Assembly (NCBI RefSeq): GCF_015182315.1
Contig: NZ_PRDL01000001.1
Coordinates: forward strand, 2,046,001-2,110,000
Length of the DNA stretch: 64,000 nt
DNA from: Cellvibrio polysaccharolyticus
GTDB taxonomy: Bacteria > Pseudomonadota > Gammaproteobacteria > Pseudomonadales > Cellvibrionaceae
Reading direction: 5' to 3'
Below are positions 47,695-57,433 of the stretch, one piece after another (position 1 is the stretch's first letter; each line of letters begins with the position of its first letter). The position numbers were made by a program, and so were the translations under genes. Under the pieces are notes generated by a model, which searched no databases, was not told where the DNA came from, and worked only from the letters and a program-made list of their open reading frames with translations.

Positions 47695-47943
47695 ATGGTA
47701 ACTATTCGTCTGTCACGTGGCGGTTCCAAAGCTCGTCCTTTTTATCACCTGACTGTAACCAACAGCCGTAGCGCCCGTAACGGCCGCTTCATCGAGCGTA
47801 TTGGTTTCTTCAACCCGGTTGCCCGTGGTCAGGAAGAAAGCCTGCGTGTTAACCAGGAGCGTCTGCAACACTGGGTTTCCCAGGGTGCACAGCTGAGCGA
47901 GCGCGTTGCGCAACTGGTTAAACAAAGCCAGAAAGCTGCCTGA
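47695..47943 (+). CDS. rpsP: 30S ribosomal protein S16
   Basis: 82 residues (E. coli 82). [19 protein letters not shown] and [16 protein letters not shown] are diagnostic. The ATG at 47695 follows AGGAAG by nine bases; a longer frame upstream has no homology. First gene of rpsP-rimM-trmD-rplS. Confidence 0.97.
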   Translation: MVTIRLSRGGSKARPFYHLTVTNSRSARNGRFIERIGFFNPVARGQEESLRVNQERLQHWVSQGAQLSERVAQLVKQSQKAA

Positions 47944-47956
47944 TTCCGAGCGTCCG

Positions 47957-48499
47957 ATGTCTACGAGCCAACCACTGGATCTTATTAATGTCGGACGCAT
48001 CACGGCGGTTTTCGGTATTAAAGGCTGGGTGAAAATTCACTCGTCTACCGAGATCACCGAAGATCTGTTCAGCTTTACGCCCTGGTGGTTGAAAACTGCC
48101 CATGGCGTTAAAAAAATTGAAATTGACGATTATCGTGTCCATGGCAATGCGTTTGTCGCGCATATAAAGGGTGTAGATGATCGCGATGTTGCCGCCACCT
48201 ATACCGGCGTCGACATTGCTGTAGAGCGTGATTTTCTGCCAGAACTGGATGACGGTGAATACTACTGGAGCCAGCTGGAAGGATTAACGGTTTTCAGCGA
48301 GCAGAATGGTCAGCGCATTTGTCTTGGTCAGGTAGCCAGATTACTGGAAACCGGTGCCAACGATGTGTTGGTGGTTGCGCCGAATGAGGCCAGCCTTGAC
48401 CAGCGTGAGCGGTGGGTTCCCTATGTGCCCGGGCAGTTTGTTTTATCGGTTGACTTGTCTGCCGGTGAAATGATTGTTGATTGGGATCCGGAGTTTTAA
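47957..48499 (+). CDS. rimM: Ribosome maturation factor RimM
   Basis: Assists 30S head assembly by binding S19. 180 residues (E. coli 182). N-terminal RimM domain with VGRITAVFGIKGWVKIHS, then a PRC-barrel with YYWSQLEGLTVF and VPYVPGQFVLSVDL. Thirteen bases after rpsP. The stop is followed at once by an in-frame TTG of the trmD frame. Confidence 0.96.
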   Translation: MSTSQPLDLINVGRITAVFGIKGWVKIHSSTEITEDLFSFTPWWLKTAHGVKKIEIDDYRVHGNAFVAHIKGVDDRDVAATYTGVDIAVERDFLPELDDGEYYWSQLEGLTVFSEQNGQRICLGQVARLLETGANDVLVVAPNEASLDQRERWVPYVPGQFVLSVDLSAGEMIVDWDPEF

Positions 48500-48574
48500 T
48501 TGTCGCAGGACAATGATGCAACGGAACAATCGGGGGCGGATATAACGCGCAGCTTGCCTGGAGAGGCGAACTCT

Positions 48575-49324
48575 TTGAAAATAGCGGTAATTACGCTGTT
48601 TCCGGAGATGTTCTCCGCCATTACTGAGCATGGTATTACAGCGCGGGCGGTGAAACATTCGCTGGTGCAAATACGCTGCTGGAACCCGAGGTCTTTCACC
48701 TCTGATCGCCACAGTACGGTTGATGATCGCCCTTACGGCGGTGGTCCCGGTATGGTGATGATGGTGCAGCCGTTGCGTGATGCAGTGCAGGAAGCAAAAC
48801 AGTGGGCGGGTGAGCAGGCCACTGTGATTTACTTGTCCCCTCAGGGGCGAACGCTGGATCAGGCCGGTGCAACCAGTCTGGTCGGCTATCAGAATATGAT
48901 TTTGATAGCCGGGCGTTACGAAGGCATTGACGAGCGGTTACTACAAACGGTTGTCGATGAAGAATGGTCGGTTGGCGACTACGTATTAAGTGGTGGCGAG
49001 CTGCCGGCGATGGTGTTGATTGATGCAGTAACCCGATTACTGCCGGGCGCACTGAATCATGCACAATCTGCCGAGCAGGATTCGTTTACCAATGGATTGC
49101 TTGATTGTCCGCACTACACGCGTCCTGAAGAATTTGAGGGTTTGCGTGTGCCCGAAGTACTTTTGTCGGGCAATCATGAGCATATTCGACGCTGGCGCCT
49201 GAAACAGGCGCTAGGCCGAACCTGGCTGAAAAGGCCGGATTTATTGCAAGCAATAGAACTCACCGAGGAGCAGCGGGTGCTGCTGACGGATTATCGTCGC
49301 GACCTTGAAAACGACAAACTCTAG
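48575..49324 (+). CDS. trmD: tRNA (guanine-N1)-methyltransferase
   Basis: SPOUT-class enzyme making m1G37, which prevents frameshifts. The conserved start is [12 protein letters not shown]. No ATG is available; two TTG codons qualify. TTG at 48575 has GGAGAGG eight bases upstream and gives 249 residues, close to E. coli TrmD (255), so it is used here. TTG at 48500 directly follows the rimM stop, has GGAG six bases upstream and gives 274 residues. Trefoil-knot motifs [23 protein letters not shown] and [15 protein letters not shown] are intact. Confidence 0.93.
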   Translation: MKIAVITLFPEMFSAITEHGITARAVKHSLVQIRCWNPRSFTSDRHSTVDDRPYGGGPGMVMMVQPLRDAVQEAKQWAGEQATVIYLSPQGRTLDQAGATSLVGYQNMILIAGRYEGIDERLLQTVVDEEWSVGDYVLSGGELPAMVLIDAVTRLLPGALNHAQSAEQDSFTNGLLDCPHYTRPEEFEGLRVPEVLLSGNHEHIRRWRLKQALGRTWLKRPDLLQAIELTEEQRVLLTDYRRDLENDKL

Positions 49325-49356
49325 CTGTGAAGCTATAGACTCCCAGGAGTATATCA

Positions 49357-49710
49357 ATGAGCAAGAACCCTATTATTCAGGCATTGGAAGATGCACAACT
49401 GAAAACGGAAGTTACCGAATTTTCTCCAGGTGACACCGTTGTTGTTCAAGTAAAAGTAAAAGAAGGTGGTCGTGAGCGTCTGCAGGCGTTCGAAGGGGTT
49501 GTTATCGCAAAACGCAACCGTGGTCTGAACTCTGCTTTCACCGTGCGTAAAATTTCTCACGGTGTTGGTGTTGAGCGTACTTTCCAGGTTCACAGCCCGC
49601 AAATCGCTGCTGTGCAACTGAAGCGTCGCGGTGACGTTCGTCAAGCCAAACTGTACTATCTGCGTGACCTGACTGGTAAAGCAGCTCGTATCAAGGAAAA
49701 ACTGTCCTGA
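49357..49710 (+). CDS. rplS: 50S ribosomal protein L19
   Basis: 117 residues (E. coli 115). [31 protein letters not shown] region and [17 protein letters not shown] are diagnostic. AGGAG lies upstream of the ATG. Last gene of its operon, followed by a strong terminator. Confidence 0.97.
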   Translation: MSKNPIIQALEDAQLKTEVTEFSPGDTVVVQVKVKEGGRERLQAFEGVVIAKRNRGLNSAFTVRKISHGVGVERTFQVHSPQIAAVQLKRRGDVRQAKLYYLRDLTGKAARIKEKLS

Positions 49711-49737
49711 TATCAGAGCAGTTTGCCTGTTTGAATT

Positions 49738-49773
49738 AAAAAAACCGGAACGGGAAACTGTTCCGGTTTTTTT
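49738..49773 (+). terminator. Terminator of rpsP-rimM-trmD-rplS
   Basis: Fourteen-base perfect arms (49738-49751, 49760-49773), 8-base loop, seven A and seven T at the ends. Confidence 0.93.
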
Positions 49774-49931
49774 ATGGTCACAGGGCGGTGAGTATTCGTG
49801 TGTTGCTGTGCAAGCCTTGAAGTGGTTTGCGGTTATTTTTCATGCCTGACTGCCGGTAATTATTTTTCAATAAAAATCGGTAACGGTTGCGCCTTCGCAT
49901 ATACTCGGCATTTTTCTACTTGATCAACGCT

Positions 49932-50846
49932 ATGGATAAAGGTGCGGTACTCTCCGAGGTCAATGGTCGGGAAATTGATCGCTACATTGATGCGCTCTGG
50001 TTGGAAAAAGGGCTGGGGGCGCATACTCAGGCATCCTATCGTAACGATCTCAAATCTTTTGCGTTATGGCTGGATGGGCAGTCGCTGGTGTTGCTGAAGG
50101 TGACGGCTGCGGACATCCTTGGCTACCTTTCCCATCGTCATGAGCAAGGTTTTTCCGGCCGTTCTACCGCGCGGTTTTTATCCTGTATTCGGGGTTTTTA
50201 CCGCTATCAGATTCGCGAAGAGCGCATTCAGGATAATCCGGTGGCGTTGGTACAGAATCCGCGCCTGGGCAGACATTTGCCCGACACGCTAAGCGAGCAG
50301 GACGTTGAAAATCTGTTGCTGGCACCCCTGCTGGATGATCCGGTAGGGCTGCGGGACAGGGCAATGTTGGAGTTATTGTATGCCTGCGGCCTGCGCGTCA
50401 GTGAGCTGGTAGGGCTGACCATGCAGCAAATCAACCTGCGGCAGAATGTGGTGCGCATTGTGGGCAAGGGTAATAAAGAACGTCTTGTGCCTATGGGCGA
50501 GGAGGCGGCCGCCTGGATACAGCGCTATCTGCGTGAATCGAGGCCAATACTGTTGCATAATAATCCGGATGAGATAGTCTTCCCCAGTACGCGCGGACAG
50601 GGCATGACCCGCCAGACTTTCTGGTACCGCATCAAGCATTGGGCCGGTGTTGCCGGTATTAGCAAACCGCTTTCGCCGCACACCTTGCGACACGCGTTTG
50701 CAACGCATTTGCTTAACCATGGGGCAAATCTTCGGGTGGTACAATTACTGCTGGGCCACACAGATTTGTCGACAACACAAATTTACACGCATGTTGCTCT
50801 TGCCCGAATGAAAGAACAGCATGCAGAACATCACCCGCGTGGGTAA
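49932..50846 (+). CDS. xerD: Site-specific tyrosine recombinase XerD
   Basis: Resolves chromosome dimers at dif with XerC. 304 residues (E. coli 298). N-terminal SAM-like core-binding domain (13-100), catalytic domain with Arg155 (GLRVSEL), Lys179 (GKGNKER), His250-Arg253 (PHTLRHAFATHL), His276 (LLGHTDLS) and nucleophile Tyr285 (IYTHVA). The neighbourhood xerD-dsbC-hom-thrC-recJ identifies it as the housekeeping XerD, not a mobile integrase. Confidence 0.95.
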   Translation: MDKGAVLSEVNGREIDRYIDALWLEKGLGAHTQASYRNDLKSFALWLDGQSLVLLKVTAADILGYLSHRHEQGFSGRSTARFLSCIRGFYRYQIREERIQDNPVALVQNPRLGRHLPDTLSEQDVENLLLAPLLDDPVGLRDRAMLELLYACGLRVSELVGLTMQQINLRQNVVRIVGKGNKERLVPMGEEAAAWIQRYLRESRPILLHNNPDEIVFPSTRGQGMTRQTFWYRIKHWAGVAGISKPLSPHTLRHAFATHLLNHGANLRVVQLLLGHTDLSTTQIYTHVALARMKEQHAEHHPRG

Positions 50847-50904
50847 TGTGAACAGCGCGACGACAGTGAACTGTTGAAGCGGTATGACTACGGTGGAAAA
50901 CTCT

Positions 50905-51690
50905 ATGTTAAAAAAATGCCTTGCCATGCTGACCTTTGCTGCAGCCGGTTTGTCTGTTGCTCATGGCAGTATCGCTGCCGGTTCACTGGTTTCCAAAAAA
51001 ACACCGGAGGCTGTCATTCTTGAGCGCCTGCAACAGGCCCGTCCGGAAATTACCTTTGGTCAGCCGCGTCCGTCGCCCATCCCCGGTTTGTATCAGGTAC
51101 AAGTGCCTGGTGGCCCGGTGCTTTACGTTAATGAAACCGGTGATAAATTTATTGCCGGTGAAATTTTTTCTATCGATGCCGACGGTTTTTCCCGCGTTGA
51201 AGATCCTTATATTCTTGAAGAGCGCAAGCGTCTGCTGGCCTCGGTAAAAGCCGATCAGTCCATCACCTTCAAACCGAAGGGTGAAACAAAAGCCGTTGTT
51301 TACGTGTTTACCGACATCGACTGTGGTTATTGCCGCTTGTTGCATCGTCAAATTCATACCTACAACGATAATGGCAAAGAAATGCCGGGCTACAACGACC
51401 TGGGTATCGAAATCCGTTATCTTGCTTACCCTCGCTCGGGTATTCCCAGCCAGTCTGCTGATAAATTGATCACCGCCTGGTGTTCAAAAGATCCGGCTAA
51501 AACCCTGACGTCTTACAAAAATCAGGAATCTGTACCCATTGCCTTGTGCGATAGCAACCCGGTTGCTGCTGATTTTGCACTGGGTGGCGAAGTGGGTGTA
51601 AACGGCACGCCGGCACTCTGGTTCCCTGACGGGAAACTGCTGCCAGGTTATCTGCCACCTGCGGATCTGGCCAAAGCGCTGGGTATTTAA
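50905..51690 (+). CDS. dsbC: Periplasmic disulfide isomerase DsbC
   Basis: Protein disulfide isomerase. 261 residues from the ATG at 50905, which places the signal peptide (LKKCLAML...ending HGSIAA) at the very start; an ATG at 50884 adds seven residues. N-terminal dimerisation domain, then a thioredoxin fold with CGYC (Cys140-Cys143) and the cis-Pro in VNGTPALWF. A second Cys pair (AWC and ALC) fits the structural disulfide. Kept reduced by DsbD elsewhere. Confidence 0.94.
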   Translation: MLKKCLAMLTFAAAGLSVAHGSIAAGSLVSKKTPEAVILERLQQARPEITFGQPRPSPIPGLYQVQVPGGPVLYVNETGDKFIAGEIFSIDADGFSRVEDPYILEERKRLLASVKADQSITFKPKGETKAVVYVFTDIDCGYCRLLHRQIHTYNDNGKEMPGYNDLGIEIRYLAYPRSGIPSQSADKLITAWCSKDPAKTLTSYKNQESVPIALCDSNPVAADFALGGEVGVNGTPALWFPDGKLLPGYLPPADLAKALGI

Positions 51691-51722
51691 TCCCTTCATC
51701 CTTTAAACCATCGCCGGGCGGA

Positions 51723-51751
51723 TTGACACTGTTCAATCTGCTCAGTAATGT
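51723..51751 (+). promoter_or_regulatory. Sigma-70 promoter upstream of hom
   Basis: TTGACA (51723-51728) and TAATGT (51746-51751) with a 17-base spacer, ending 51 bases before hom. It suggests hom-thrC can be transcribed apart from xerD-dsbC. Confidence 0.6.
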
Positions 51752-51802
51752 TGCTGGCCTTTTTGGGCTAACTTCTGACGCTATTGCAATTGTGAGGAAT
51801 TG

Positions 51803-53110
51803 ATGTTGAAACCGGTAAATGTAGGTATTTGCGGTCTTGGTACCGTAGCCAGTGGCACTGTGAACATTTTGTTGCGCAACGCCGCCATTATTAATGCCCG
51901 TGCCGGTAGTGAACTTCAGATTATTCACATTGGTGCGCGCCGCGATAATGCCCGTTGTGACACCGCCGGTCTGCGCGTTTCCCGCGATATTTTTGAAGTG
52001 GTTGATAACGCTGAAGTCGACATAGTTGTCGAGCTGATTGGCGGCACCACTGTGGCTAAAGATCTGGTATTGAAAGCGATTGCCAACGGCAAGCATGTGG
52101 TCACCGCCAACAAAGCCTTGATTGCACATCATGGTAACGAAATTTTTGCCGCTGCCCGTGAAAAGGGCGTCACTGTCGCGTTTGAAGCGGCGGTAGCAGG
52201 TGGTATTCCTATTATTAAAGCCTTGCGTGAAGGCCTGGCTGCCAACCGCATTGAGTGGCTGGCTGGCATCATCAATGGCACCGGCAACTTTATCCTCACC
52301 GAAATGCGCGATAAAGGCCGTGCCTTTGACGACGTGTTGAAAGAAGCCCAGGCGCTGGGTTACGCCGAGGCTGACCCGACTTTTGACGTAGAAGGGATTG
52401 ATGCAGCGCACAAGCTGGTAATTCTGGCTTCACTGGCTTTCGGTATTCCGCTGGATATTAAAAAAGTATTTACCGAAGGCATCACCCGCATTGCCCCCGA
52501 AGATGTGGTTTACGCCGAGGAGCTGGGTTACCGCATCAAGCACCTGGGCATTGCCCGTCGTGTTGAAAAAGGTATCGAGTTGCGCGTGCATCCGACCCTT
52601 ATCCCGGAAAAGCGTCTGATTGCTAATGTTGATGGTGTGATGAATGCCATCGTTGTGAAGGGCGATGCGGTTGGCCCAACCCTGTATTACGGCCCGGGCG
52701 CAGGTGCAGAACCTACCGGTTCCTCGGTTGTTGCTGACATCATCGATGTAGCACGCACCTTGAGCGCCAGCCCTGAAAATCGCGTGCCTTATTTGGGTTT
52801 TGGTGATGATTTTGTCACCGAACAACCGATTCTGCCTATCGATGAGATAGAAACCGCTTATTATTTGCGCATGTCAGTAGAAGACAAGCCAGGTGTAATG
52901 TCGAAAGTGGCGACCATTCTGAGCGATTCCGGCATCAGTATTGAAGCACTGATTCAGAAAGAAGCGAAAGATGGCGAGCTGTTTGTTCCGTTAATCCTGT
53001 TGACCAACATCGTCCAGGAAAAACGACTCGAAGCGGCTCTGCGTGAAATTGAAGCGCTGGAATCCATTGTCGCTCCGGTTATGCGTATTCGTCTGGAATC
53101 GTTGAAGTAA
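51803..53110 (+). CDS. hom: Homoserine dehydrogenase
   Basis: Reduces aspartate semialdehyde to homoserine, the branch to threonine and methionine. 435 residues. NAD(P) motif GICGLGTVASGTV at the N terminus, catalytic region with NGTGNFIL and EADPTFDVEG, and a C-terminal ACT domain (about 350-425, YYLRMSVEDKPGVMSKVA), implying feedback inhibition by threonine. It is a stand-alone enzyme without an aspartokinase domain. GAGGA four bases before the ATG. Confidence 0.95.
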   Translation: MLKPVNVGICGLGTVASGTVNILLRNAAIINARAGSELQIIHIGARRDNARCDTAGLRVSRDIFEVVDNAEVDIVVELIGGTTVAKDLVLKAIANGKHVVTANKALIAHHGNEIFAAAREKGVTVAFEAAVAGGIPIIKALREGLAANRIEWLAGIINGTGNFILTEMRDKGRAFDDVLKEAQALGYAEADPTFDVEGIDAAHKLVILASLAFGIPLDIKKVFTEGITRIAPEDVVYAEELGYRIKHLGIARRVEKGIELRVHPTLIPEKRLIANVDGVMNAIVVKGDAVGPTLYYGPGAGAEPTGSSVVADIIDVARTLSASPENRVPYLGFGDDFVTEQPILPIDEIETAYYLRMSVEDKPGVMSKVATILSDSGISIEALIQKEAKDGELFVPLILLTNIVQEKRLEAALREIEALESIVAPVMRIRLESLK

Positions 53111-53114
53111 TTTT

Positions 53115-53156
53115 GAGTGTAGTGCCGGCCCCTTACGGTTTGGCACTACAACACTC
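53115..53156 (+). promoter_or_regulatory. Hairpin between hom and thrC
   Basis: TGTAGTGCC (53118-53126) pairs with GGCACTACA (53142-53150), with further outer pairing. No T-run follows, so it may adjust thrC expression or mRNA stability rather than stop transcription. Confidence 0.5.
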
Positions 53157-53186
53157 CATCACCTATTACATTGAGCAGGAAACAGC

Positions 53187-54584
53187 GTGAAATATATCAG
53201 CACCCGCGGACAGGCTCCCGCACTGAGTTTTGAAGATGTTGTATTAACCGGTCTGGCGCCGGATGGCGGTTTGTATGTACCGGAAACCATTCCTTCTTTC
53301 TCAAAAGAAGAAATTGCTTCATGGGCCGGCTTGCCGTATCAGGAATTGGCCTTCAAGGTAATGCAGCCTTTTATTGCCGGTGCCCTGAGCGATGATGAAT
53401 TCAAAAAAATCATCAACGATGCTTACAGCACTTTCCGTCATGACGGCATTGCACCGCTGGTGCAAACCGCGCACAACGAGTGGATTCTGGAATTGTTCCA
53501 GGGCCCAACCCTGGCATTTAAAGATTTCGCGCTGCAATTTCTCGGTCACTTGCTTGATCACCTGTTGAAAAAGCGCAACCAGAAAGTGGTGGTGATGGGC
53601 GCAACCTCCGGTGATACCGGTTCAGCGGCTATCGAAGGTTGCCGCCGTTGCGACAATATCGATATTTTTATCATGCACCCGCACAACCGTGTGTCCAACG
53701 TTCAGCGCCGCCAGATGACTACCGTCATTGCCGCCAACGTACACAACATTGCGCTGGAAGGTAATTTCGACGATTGCCAGAACATGGTGAAAGCCAGCTT
53801 TGGTGATCAATCGTTCCTGCCGCAGGGGCGTCAACTGGTTGCGGTTAACTCCATCAACTGGGCGCGCATCATGGCGCAGATCGTTTACTACTTCTATGCC
53901 GGTTTGGCATTGGGTGCTCCGCACCGCGACGTGGCCTTCTCTGTACCAACCGGTAACTTCGGCGATATTTTTGCCGGTTATCTGGCGAAGAAGATGGGCT
54001 TGCCGATTGATCAGCTGGTGATTGCGACCAACAGCAACGATATTTTGCACCGTTGCATCAGCAGCAATGACCACAGCAAAAACCAGTTGCAACATACCTT
54101 GTCGCCGAGCATGGACATTATGGTATCGAGCAACTTTGAGCGTATGTTGTTTGACTTGTACGATCGCGACGGCAATGCCATTCGTCAATTGATGGACGAT
54201 TTCAAATCCGGTTCCATGACGCTGGCAGAATCAGCGCTGTCCCGTGCCCGCGAGTTGTTTACCAGCTATGGCGTTAGCGATGACGTGACCATTGATGTGA
54301 TTCGCGAAGTATTTGAGCGCACGGAATATCTGTTGGATCCGCACACCGCCATTGGTGTAGAAGCTGCGCGTAAAACCCGCCGCCGTCAGGATATTCCCAT
54401 GATCTGTCTGGCTACTGCGCATCCGGCGAAATTCCCGGAAGCGGTTCGTAAAGCCGGTCAGGCAGAAGATCCTGCGTTGCCGCACCATATGCAGGACTTG
54501 TTTGAACGCGAAGAGAAATTCTCCGTTCTGCCGCAAGATCTCGCCAGCGTGCAACAATTCATCGCGAGCAATGTGCGCGCCTGA
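53187..54584 (+). CDS. thrC: Threonine synthase
   Basis: PLP enzyme converting O-phosphohomoserine to threonine. 465 residues. N-terminal YISTRGQAPALSFEDVVLTGLAPDGGLYVPE is typical; PLP Lys112 in TLAFKDFALQF, phosphate loop ATSGDTGSAAI. GTG start 76 bases after hom with AGGA upstream. Followed by an intrinsic terminator. Confidence 0.95.
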   Translation: MKYISTRGQAPALSFEDVVLTGLAPDGGLYVPETIPSFSKEEIASWAGLPYQELAFKVMQPFIAGALSDDEFKKIINDAYSTFRHDGIAPLVQTAHNEWILELFQGPTLAFKDFALQFLGHLLDHLLKKRNQKVVVMGATSGDTGSAAIEGCRRCDNIDIFIMHPHNRVSNVQRRQMTTVIAANVHNIALEGNFDDCQNMVKASFGDQSFLPQGRQLVAVNSINWARIMAQIVYYFYAGLALGAPHRDVAFSVPTGNFGDIFAGYLAKKMGLPIDQLVIATNSNDILHRCISSNDHSKNQLQHTLSPSMDIMVSSNFERMLFDLYDRDGNAIRQLMDDFKSGSMTLAESALSRARELFTSYGVSDDVTIDVIREVFERTEYLLDPHTAIGVEAARKTRRRQDIPMICLATAHPAKFPEAVRKAGQAEDPALPHHMQDLFEREEKFSVLPQDLASVQQFIASNVRA

Positions 54585-54611
54585 TTTATTGCTGGCCGGG
54601 TTTGTTATTTG

Positions 54612-54651
54612 AAAAACGCTGCTCCGGTGTCGTGCCGGGCAGCGTTTTTTT
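54612..54651 (+). terminator. Terminator between thrC and recJ
   Basis: Stem of 11 plus 4 pairs with one bulged T, 7-base loop, then seven T. recJ probably depends on readthrough or its own promoter. Confidence 0.88.
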
Positions 54652-54679
54652 ATGGTCGAATTATTGTTGATGGAAAGTT

Positions 54680-56416
54680 ATGAAAAAAATTATTCGCCGC
54701 CGTCCACTGGTTAATGCAGCGCCGCTGAGTGCAGATATGCCGCTCCTTCTGCAACGTGTTTATCAGGCGCGAGGCGTAACGGATAAAACTCAACTCACCA
54801 ATCAATTGTCGCTGTTGCAAAAGCCGCAGTTCAAAGGCATGAGCGAAGCGGTAAATATTATTGCCGATGCCATTGTCGCTCAGGCGAGAGTGATGGTTAT
54901 TGGTGACTTCGACGCGGATGGTGCCACCAGTTCTGCATTGGCGGTGCTCGCGTTGCGCGCCATGGGCTTGCAGCAGGTGGAATTTCTGGTGCCCAACCGG
55001 TTTGAGTTCGGTTACGGCCTTACCCCGGAAATTGTCGCGGTTGCGGCCGAATCCCATCCGGATTTAATTATTACGGTAGACAATGGTATCGCCAGCGTTG
55101 AGGGCGTTAATGCTGCCAAAGAGCTGGGCATTGCCGTGGTGGTTACCGATCACCATTTGCCCGGCCCGGTATTGCCCGACGCCGATGCCCTGGTTAACCC
55201 CAATCAACCAGGGTGCAATTTTCCCAGCAAAAACCTCGCCGGTGTCGGCGTTATCTTTTATGTGATGAGTGCGTTGCGCGCCGAGCTGCGACAAATGGGC
55301 TGGTTTGAAGAGAGTGGTATTGCTGAACCGAATATGGCTTCTTTTCTCGACCTGGTGGCGCTCGGCACGGTCGCTGACGTAGTGCCGTTGGACCATAACA
55401 ACCGCATTCTGGTCGCGCAGGGTTTGCAGCGCATGCGCGCCGGTTTTGCCCGCCCCGGCATTAAAGCGTTGCTGGAAGTGGCGGGGCGACAGGCGGATAA
55501 ACTGGTTGCCAGTGATCTCGGTTTTATTGTTGGCCCGCGGTTGAATGCCGCGGGGCGGCTGGATGATATGTCATTGGGGATTCAATGTTTGCTCACCGAT
55601 GATGAACATCTCGCTAAAGAAATGGCGATGGAGCTGGATGGTCTGAACCGTGACCGCAAAGCTATTGAAAGCGGTATGCAGCAGGAAGCGTTGAAAATGT
55701 TGCAACAGCTGGAAGACAAGGACGCGTCCAGTTTGGCCTGGGGGTTGTGTTTGTTTGACGACTGTTGGCACCAGGGCGTTATCGGTATTCTCGCGTCGCG
55801 CCTGAAAGATCGCTACCACCGTCCGGTGATTATTTTTGCTGATGCAGGCGATGGTCTTATAAAAGGTTCGGCACGCTCGGTGCCGGGTTTGCATATTCGT
55901 GATGCGCTGGATGCGGTTGCCGCCAAACATTCCGGTTTGCTGCAAAAATTTGGCGGTCATGCCATGGCCGCTGGTATGACGCTAAACCGTGAAAACTTTG
56001 ATGCCTTTTCCAAAGCCTTTGACGAAGAAGTACGTCGGCATCTGGATGAAGATGATTTAACTGCGGTTCTGGTGAGTGATGGTGATTTGCAGCCGGGTGA
56101 TTTTAATTTGAATATTGCCAGCCAGCTGCGCGAAGCTGGCCCCTGGGGGCAACATTTTCCAGAGCCATTGTTTGATGGTGAGTTTTTTATTTTGCAACAG
56201 CGCCTCGTGGGCGAGAAACATTTAAAGTTGGTGTTATCGCCGGATGCGCAAGGCCAGCAACGGCTGGATGCGATTGCCTTCAATATTGATAGAGCAATTT
56301 GGCCGGCGCCGATGATTAAAAAAGCCAGGCTGGCGTATCGTCTGGACGTGAACACCTTTCGTGGTCAACAAACTGTGCAGTTGATGGTGGAATATATTGA
56401 GGCGTTGGCAGAGTAG
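54680..56416 (+). CDS. recJ: Single-strand DNA exonuclease RecJ
   Basis: 5'-3' ssDNA exonuclease for RecF-pathway and mismatch repair. 578 residues (E. coli 577). DHH-superfamily motifs: GDFDADGATSSALAV, VTVDNGI, VVTDHHLPG, and the later VGPRLNAAGRLDDM; DHHA1 domain GGHAMAAGMTL around 430 and a C-terminal OB fold. Its position after thrC is conserved in pseudomonads. Confidence 0.95.
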   Translation: MKKIIRRRPLVNAAPLSADMPLLLQRVYQARGVTDKTQLTNQLSLLQKPQFKGMSEAVNIIADAIVAQARVMVIGDFDADGATSSALAVLALRAMGLQQVEFLVPNRFEFGYGLTPEIVAVAAESHPDLIITVDNGIASVEGVNAAKELGIAVVVTDHHLPGPVLPDADALVNPNQPGCNFPSKNLAGVGVIFYVMSALRAELRQMGWFEESGIAEPNMASFLDLVALGTVADVVPLDHNNRILVAQGLQRMRAGFARPGIKALLEVAGRQADKLVASDLGFIVGPRLNAAGRLDDMSLGIQCLLTDDEHLAKEMAMELDGLNRDRKAIESGMQQEALKMLQQLEDKDASSLAWGLCLFDDCWHQGVIGILASRLKDRYHRPVIIFADAGDGLIKGSARSVPGLHIRDALDAVAAKHSGLLQKFGGHAMAAGMTLNRENFDAFSKAFDEEVRRHLDEDDLTAVLVSDGDLQPGDFNLNIASQLREAGPWGQHFPEPLFDGEFFILQQRLVGEKHLKLVLSPDAQGQQRLDAIAFNIDRAIWPAPMIKKARLAYRLDVNTFRGQQTVQLMVEYIEALAE

Positions 56417-56508
56417 GGCGGTGATGGAGAGCATGGTCGTCTGACGTGCGTATTGCAAAAAATACATGACACCTCTTTGTGGAATCGATTGTAACACCGA
56501 TTGTAGCG

Positions 56509-56538
56509 CCGACGAGTCACCCCGGACTCATCGGTTTT
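56509..56538 (+). terminator. Probable recJ terminator
   Basis: Ten-position stem with one mismatch (56509-56518, 56525-56534), 6-base loop, then TTTT. It lies 92 bases after the recJ stop. Confidence 0.6.
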
Positions 56539-56624
56539 GGTGCGCGCGGCCTGATACCAAACTCACAAGATGCCCGATGAGGGGCGTAGCAGCAGGAAGA
56601 ATCAGTAGCTACTGATCTCCATTA

Positions 56625-57260
56625 TCAATCCAGCATTTTTTTCAGCGCTGGCCAAATATTTTCCAGCATGGCCGGTTGTGCCGCTGCCACCGGATGAATG
56701 CCATCCTGTTGCATCAATGAAGCATCGGTCGCTACATTTTCAAGAAAAAAATCTACCAGCGGCAAGCTATGTTTTTTTGCCAGCTTGCCATAGGTATTGT
56801 GAAATTGTTCGGTGTAGCGTTTGCCGTAGTTTGGCGGAATGTGCATGCCTAACAACAAAACCTCTGCGGAGGCGTCGCGGCTTTTTTCAATAATGCTATT
56901 CAGCTGCCGCTCCATAATGTTAACCGGATGACCGCGCAAGCCGTCGTTACCGCCCAGTTCCAATACCACAATCACCGGTTGATGATGTTCGAGTAAGGCG
57001 GGCAGTCTTGCCAGTCCGCCGCCAGCCGTTTCGCCGCTGACGCTCGCGTTGACGACCTGATAATCGTAGCCTTCATCCTTGACGCGCTTTTCAAGCAAGC
57101 TGACCCAGCCCTCGCGAATATCAATACCGTAACCGGCACTCAGACTGTCGCCCAACACCAGGATCACAGGGCTGTTGGCGTGTGCCTGAAAGGGCAGCAA
57201 TAACAGCAGTAAAAAACAGCAGCGGCGTAACCAATGGCGTGGTGATAAATAAGGCTTCAA
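56625..57260 (-). CDS. tesA: Arylesterase / acyl-CoA thioesterase TesA
   Basis: Periplasmic SGNH hydrolase. 211 residues from a TTG at 57260 (AGGA six bases upstream), close to E. coli TesA (208); the frame extends 28 codons further but without homology. Signal peptide with a Leu run (FLLLLLLPFQAHA), block I LVLGDSLSAGYG with the nucleophile Ser, block III GGNDGLRG, block V DGIHP with Asp and His. Divergent from the YbbA-type ATPase gene as in E. coli. Confidence 0.93.
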   Translation of the reverse strand: MKPYLSPRHWLRRCCFLLLLLLPFQAHANSPVILVLGDSLSAGYGIDIREGWVSLLEKRVKDEGYDYQVVNASVSGETAGGGLARLPALLEHHQPVIVVLELGGNDGLRGHPVNIMERQLNSIIEKSRDASAEVLLLGMHIPPNYGKRYTEQFHNTYGKLAKKHSLPLVDFFLENVATDASLMQQDGIHPVAAAQPAMLENIWPALKKMLD

Positions 57261-57433
57261 GGTTAAATCCTGTCTTGATGTGTTGGCTTGGGAGCTACAG
57301 TGGCAGAACACCCCGGAACGCTTGCAGTAAAGAAGTGTCAACAAGCGTTCATGGTTAAACAGGGCGAACAGACCCTGATATATTACCCGAAACGGGCATC
57401 AAATTTTCTGAACAAATGACAAGGGCGTGTGGT

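Noticed and set aside
49932..50846. Tyrosine recombinase considered as a mobile-element integrase
   Set aside because: Length, motifs and the dsbC-hom-thrC-recJ neighbourhood identify it as housekeeping XerD.
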